The notes beneath the pieces are model-generated. The model was not told the origin of the DNA. It ran no database searches and saw only the letters and a list, made by a program, of their open reading frames with translations. From Stramenopiles sp. TOSAG23-2 (taxonomy: Eukaryota; Sar): a stretch of 11,576 bases of DNA. Positions 8,955-11,576 of the stretch are shown in pieces. The stretch is taken from the NCBI GenBank assembly GCA_900128395.1, contig LT649918.1, positions 1 through 11,576 of the forward strand. The letters run 5' to 3'. The position numbers and the translations under genes were made by a program. Numbering within the stretch: position 1 is the stretch's first letter; the number at the start of each line of letters is the position of its first letter.

Positions 8955-8984
8955 GACTACGACGACTACGACGACTACGACTAC
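8955..8984. repeat. tandem repeat of 9-mer gactacgac, three copies plus partial
   Basis: Three identical copies occupy 8955-8963, 8964-8972 and 8973-8981, followed by tac. With the adjoining palindrome, GACTAC occurs five times on this strand within 44 bases. It lies about 270-315 bases upstream of the WD40-PPR start. Confidence 0.85.
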
Positions 8985-9186
8985 TTATAGGTAGTATTAT
9001 ACTAAATATATTATTTTTAAAAAAATGATAAAAGATAAAAGTACGTTTTATTTAATAGTCTGGTGTAGTCGGTAGTGTTATATATTTAATATTTTAATAC
9101 TCCTATTTATATTATAGTATCATGTTGTATGTTGTTCAGGTTTTAGGTGTTGTTTTTTAGGTTGCTTCTTATCTTGAATAGCAGTT

Positions 9187-9212
9187 AGTCTGATAGTCTG
9201 CATCGTCAGACT
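9187..9212. repeat. inverted repeat agtctga ... tcagact
   Basis: Perfect seven-base arms lie at 9187-9193 and 9206-9212, with a 12-base loop that itself contains another agtctg. It abuts the hairpin at 9213-9232. Confidence 0.6.
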
Positions 9213-9232
9213 CTCTTTCTCGAAAGAAAGAG
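9213..9232. repeat. hairpin, 8-bp stem ctctttct/agaaagag with CGAA loop
   Basis: A perfect eight-base stem closes a four-base CGAA loop. It follows the 9187-9212 inverted repeat with no gap, so the two could stack. No poly-U or known RNA family motif was recognised. Confidence 0.65.
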
Positions 9233-9250
9233 TTATTATAGCTACTATTG

Positions 9251-9285
9251 CAGGCTGGGCAGGCCCAGCAGGCCCAACAGGCGGC
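9251..9285. repeat. GC-rich island A with GCTGGGC/GCCCAGC hairpin
   Basis: This GC-rich patch in AT-rich surroundings contains the inverted repeat gctgggc-ag-gcccagc at 9254-9269 and a repeated caggccca word. It shares the heptamer GCCCAGC (9263-9269) with the islands near 11274 and 11415. Confidence 0.65.
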
Positions 9286-9463
9286 TTCCAAAAATAAAAA
9301 AATATAGCCAGAGAGAAAGATATGGTATTTTTTTTACATTTTTTATTTAAAAAAATTTAAATTGTATCATATATATATATATCTTTACAAACTTTGTAAA
9401 ACCAGTTTATAGAGGACAATACAGAGAAAGTCAAAATTATTTGGAAAATGTACATATCATACA

Positions 9464-11060
9464 TCATGCATCATATGTATTTTTTTGAACCAAAATCTCT
9501 TCTACCTTGCCTTCAGCTAATTTCAACGATTGCCCAAGTACTTTTTTTGCATTTGTATGTATAATTTGGACTAATACTAAATCACTTGGATCAACAGATG
9601 TAGAAACATAATCTTCATACCATGTCATGGATTGTTTTAAATGAGAAACTATACTTTTCCATGATCTTTCTTCTTGATTCAAAGTTATCATCACTTCGCC
9701 ATTGGCAAAGTTGTTTAATTGGTCTGTACATTTACCTTTTTGCATTTCCTTTAAACGTGCCAACCAAATCCATGTTGATGGAAATGGATGAGTGGTTGAA
9801 GCTGGGAATGCTAATGTTGGAGACATTGGTAATCCAATACTTTCTACAGCTTTTGAAAATGCAAAAAAGCATTCATCATCATCGACTGCACCCTCTTCGC
9901 TGCCTTTAATGGCATCCACATCGATAGTATTATCATTGTTTTCGTTATATACACGAAGTTGATAATACAATATATCCCTTTGTTGCATGATGTATAATAA
10001 AACCATTAGTATAAAGTTAGAATATTATTTGTTGTGAAAACATTTTTGGTATCGTATAGAGTGACACTTACGTTTCCATTGGATCTCGATCTTGCGGGAT
10101 GAATCCGTAATAAAATAAATAATGAAGCAATTCTCCCTCTTGGTGGTATTTAAAACGTAATTCCTCCCCGGCTAGAAGTTTCCTACTTGCTCTAGCGCAT
10201 ACATATTTGTTCGTGGGATTTTCGTCATCTTTCTCCACGGTTATATATACGGTTGCTGATTCTGCTTCGGCATGATTTAACAAATCAAAAACGGGTACTA
10301 ATCCAGGATTATTTATTTCTTCTTTCGCCTTATTTTCATTTTTTGTCCTAATAACCAAATCCACTGTGCGTGAATTAGTAATCCCAAATGCCCAATATAA
10401 CCAATTGTCATTTTTAGTCAATGATTCCAAGCAAGTTGCTGGAAACAGCCCTGGATACAAATTATGCAACTTGGCTATTTCTTCTATTAAAAACATACGC
10501 ATAGCATCTTCTTCTTTATTCAATCTATCAATATAACTTTGTAACATCGGTGTAAATAAAGGTCCGAACGAATCAATCTTAGATTTACTCCAGTACAATG
10601 GAAGGTACTGTTTGAAAGATCCTATAGATGGTAACGTTGCAAGGTATGCCTTATAAAGTGATGATGCAACATTAGAAAACGATATGTGAAGTAGTAGTAA
10701 AAATTGCTTTTTTAATTCATTTTCTGTTTCATAAATTCTTGTTTCATTATTTTTCTCATTGTTATTGCTATGATTCAGCAACAAAGTGTCAAATGCATTT
10801 GCAGTTATCGAAGAGTATGTAGGAATTTTGATAACCAACTCATCTTGATTTACATCTTGTTTTAATCTAAGAGAACGGCTACGATCTTCCCCCGTTTCTC
10901 CTGCAGTTACCGATACAAAATCGAAATTACAAAAAACATTATTCTCGTCTACTGCCGTCAATAATGTTTGGACGAGACTCTTTTCATTTATCACATCAGA
11001 GGATAATAATGGAGATGTAGGCACGGTTTTTCCAGTTGATGATGATGCAAATGTAGTCAT
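9464..11060 (-). CDS. SET-domain methyltransferase, Rubisco-LSMT / SETD3-like, two exons
   Basis: The preferred model, complement(join(9464..9977,10072..11060)), encodes 500 residues. It belongs to the SET family with a C-terminal Rubisco-LSMT substrate-binding domain, whose members methylate lysines on non-histone proteins (Rubisco, aldolase, ribosomal proteins) or, in SETD3, actin histidine. Visible SET features are the split SET fold, a substitute for the first motif near 60-80, WLYWAFGITNSR (220-231), FDLLNH with Asn262-His263 (the cofactor-binding NH), GEELRFKY (298-305) and YYGF (317-320). The rest is mostly helical with conserved-looking Trp and hydrophobic positions, as expected for the substrate-binding domain. 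The ATG at 11060 is the first in its frame after an upstream TAG. The substrate cannot be read from sequence, and no transit peptide is obvious apart from a Ser/Thr-rich N-terminus. The stop is TGA at 9466-9464. The exact start of exon 2 is uncertain. Confidence 0.9.
9978..10071 (-). other. intron of the SET-domain gene (94 nt, canonical model)
   Basis: The donor on the minus strand is GTAAGT, starting at 10071. The only downstream AG that keeps the frame and reaches the conserved region is CAACAAAG, ending at 9978. Branch-like motifs CTAAC (10020-10016) and ACTAAT (10010-10005) lie 39 and 28 bases from that AG. Joining AC + G makes Thr and continues Asp-Ile-Leu-Tyr-Tyr. Reading through the donor gives an immediate TAA (10070-10068), so an intron is required. 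The donor is secure; the acceptor is less so. Confidence 0.75.
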
Positions 11061-11082
11061 TAAATGTTTCGTTTTCCTTTTG

Positions 11083-11090
11083 CTTTTATA
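11083..11090 (-). promoter_or_regulatory. candidate TATA box TATAAAAG of the SET gene
   Basis: TATAAAAG on the minus strand matches the classical consensus and ends 22 bases before the SET ATG. With the usual 25-30 base spacing to the start site, the 5' UTR would be almost absent. The element may therefore be fortuitous in AT-rich DNA. Confidence 0.3.
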
Positions 11091-11238
11091 GGGTAGATAT
11101 TGTGTGAAGATCTATGTAATAATATAAAGACAATATATATATATATTAAACAAATTGTATCGTGTATAGTTCTATATTGTCCACTATATATTATATAATA
11201 TTGCAACTTAATAATACTATCAAGTAGTTTGAATTAAT

Positions 11239-11272
11239 AAAAGAAGAAGAGAAAAAGAGAGAAGAAGAGGAG
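11239..11272 (+). repeat. 34-base purine tract rich in GAA/GAGA
   Basis: Positions 11239-11272 are all A or G on this strand, with AAG and GA repeats. The tract lies directly beside GC island B, about 180 bases upstream of the SET start. Confidence 0.8.
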
Positions 11273-11273
11273 C

Positions 11274-11307
11274 ACCCAGAGCTGGAGAGCCAGCCCAGCC
11301 AGAGCAC
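11274..11307. repeat. GC-rich island B with GCTGG/CCAGC hairpin
   Basis: The stem gctgg-agag-ccagc spans 11281-11294, and the heptamer GCCCAGC occurs at 11293-11299. It resembles island A and island C in composition and core word. Confidence 0.55.
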
Positions 11308-11414
11308 AACAAGAAGAAGAATTATTTTTTTATAAGTAAGAGGAGCGAAGCGACGAATATTAATAGTATAATATGGTAAAACCACCAAACTAAAACCATC
11401 AGCAAACTAAAACA

Positions 11415-11443
11415 GGGCCAGCTGGCCGGCCCAGCCGGCTGGC
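11415..11443. repeat. GC-rich island C, overlapping palindromes
   Basis: Three perfect palindromes overlap: ggccagctggcc (11416-11427), ggccggcc (11424-11431) and ccagccggctgg (11431-11442). GCCCAGC occurs at 11429-11435. The segment is almost entirely G and C within an AT-rich flank. Confidence 0.8.
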
Positions 11444-11491
11444 AAAGATGCTGCTATTTTTTTAGTTCGAAATTTTAAAAATGTCTATTTC

Positions 11492-11511
11492 ATCAGGGAG
11501 TTCTCCCTGAT
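11492..11511. repeat. 9-bp inverted repeat atcagggag-tt-ctccctgat
   Basis: Perfect nine-base arms at 11492-11500 and 11503-11511 are separated by TT. As RNA this would be an eight-pair stem with a four-base GUUC loop. No gene is visible next to it within the window. Confidence 0.75.
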
Positions 11512-11576
11512 TTCATAAACATATGCATATATATATAAGATAACAATCAAATTAAAAGTATTGTAGAATAACTCCG

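Larger units (their letters stand above)
8671..9463. other. intergenic region upstream of WD40-PPR and downstream of the SET gene
   Basis: No protein-coding frame is supported here. Going away from the WD40-PPR start there is an AT-rich stretch, then a GACTAC-rich palindrome and tandem repeat (8941-8984). A second GTAGTC word lies at 9065-9070, followed by a T/G-rich stretch (about 9120-9180), two adjacent hairpins (9187-9232), a GC-rich island (9251-9285) and AT-rich sequence to the SET stop. No tRNA or snRNA signature was recognised. Confidence 0.7.
11061..11576. other. upstream region of the SET gene, no gene seen
   Basis: This end of the window has no supported coding sequence. It holds a candidate TATA box, AT-rich stretches, a 34-base pure-purine tract (11239-11272), two GC-rich islands (about 11274-11307 and 11415-11443) and a strong inverted repeat (11492-11511). 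An open frame at 11191-11388 on the minus strand starts at TTG and is low-complexity. Confidence 0.7.

Noticed and set aside
8900-9360. possible tRNA, snRNA or SRP RNA among the hairpins
   Set aside because: There is no cloverleaf, A/B box, Sm site or known conserved core. The hairpins are reported only as structure.
11191-11388. 65-codon minus-strand open frame
   Set aside because: It begins at TTG, and its hydrophobic and Ser-rich composition is the reverse complement of the purine tract and island B. There is no domain or conserved pattern.

Overview
This window looks like nuclear DNA of an AT-rich, single-celled eukaryote. The evidence is a eukaryotic ABCE1 gene, two short introns with GTAAGT donors and CTAAC/CTAAT branch-like motifs, a protein of about 1,740 residues with PPR repeats, and a SET-domain methyltransferase of the Rubisco-LSMT/SETD3 type. 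All stops fit the standard code (TAA, TAA, TGA). The wording of ABCE1, the PPR protein and the LSMT-type SET protein make an alga or stramenopile-like protist plausible. That is an inference; the sequence does not prove the lineage.

Layout: 1-458 is the upstream region of ABCE1, with TA-dinucleotide runs and one unexplained, more complex segment at about 60-210. ABCE1 occupies 459-2549 on the + strand, with one intron at 1144-1260. The 907-base gap 2550-3456 separates two convergent genes; it is very AT-rich and full of short inverted repeats and microsatellites. The single-exon minus-strand gene 3457-8670 encodes a 1,737-residue protein with an N-terminal WD40 propeller-like region followed by a long PPR array. 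The gap 8671-9463 holds a palindrome plus 9-base tandem repeats, two adjacent hairpins and a GC-rich island. The minus-strand gene 9464-11060 encodes the SET-domain methyltransferase, with one intron. The last 516 bases (11061-11576) are its upstream region and hold two more GC-rich islands and a strong inverted repeat.

The genes do not form an evident pathway. ABCE1 is a housekeeping ribosome-recycling factor. The WD40-PPR protein is probably an RNA-binding factor of unknown target, and the SET protein a protein-lysine (or histidine) methyltransferase. The most notable items are the WD40-PPR fusion, a short upstream ORF whose stop overlaps the fusion's start codon, an ambiguous 3' splice site in the SET gene, and a recurring GCCCAGC-containing hairpin-forming GC island in the gene-upstream regions.
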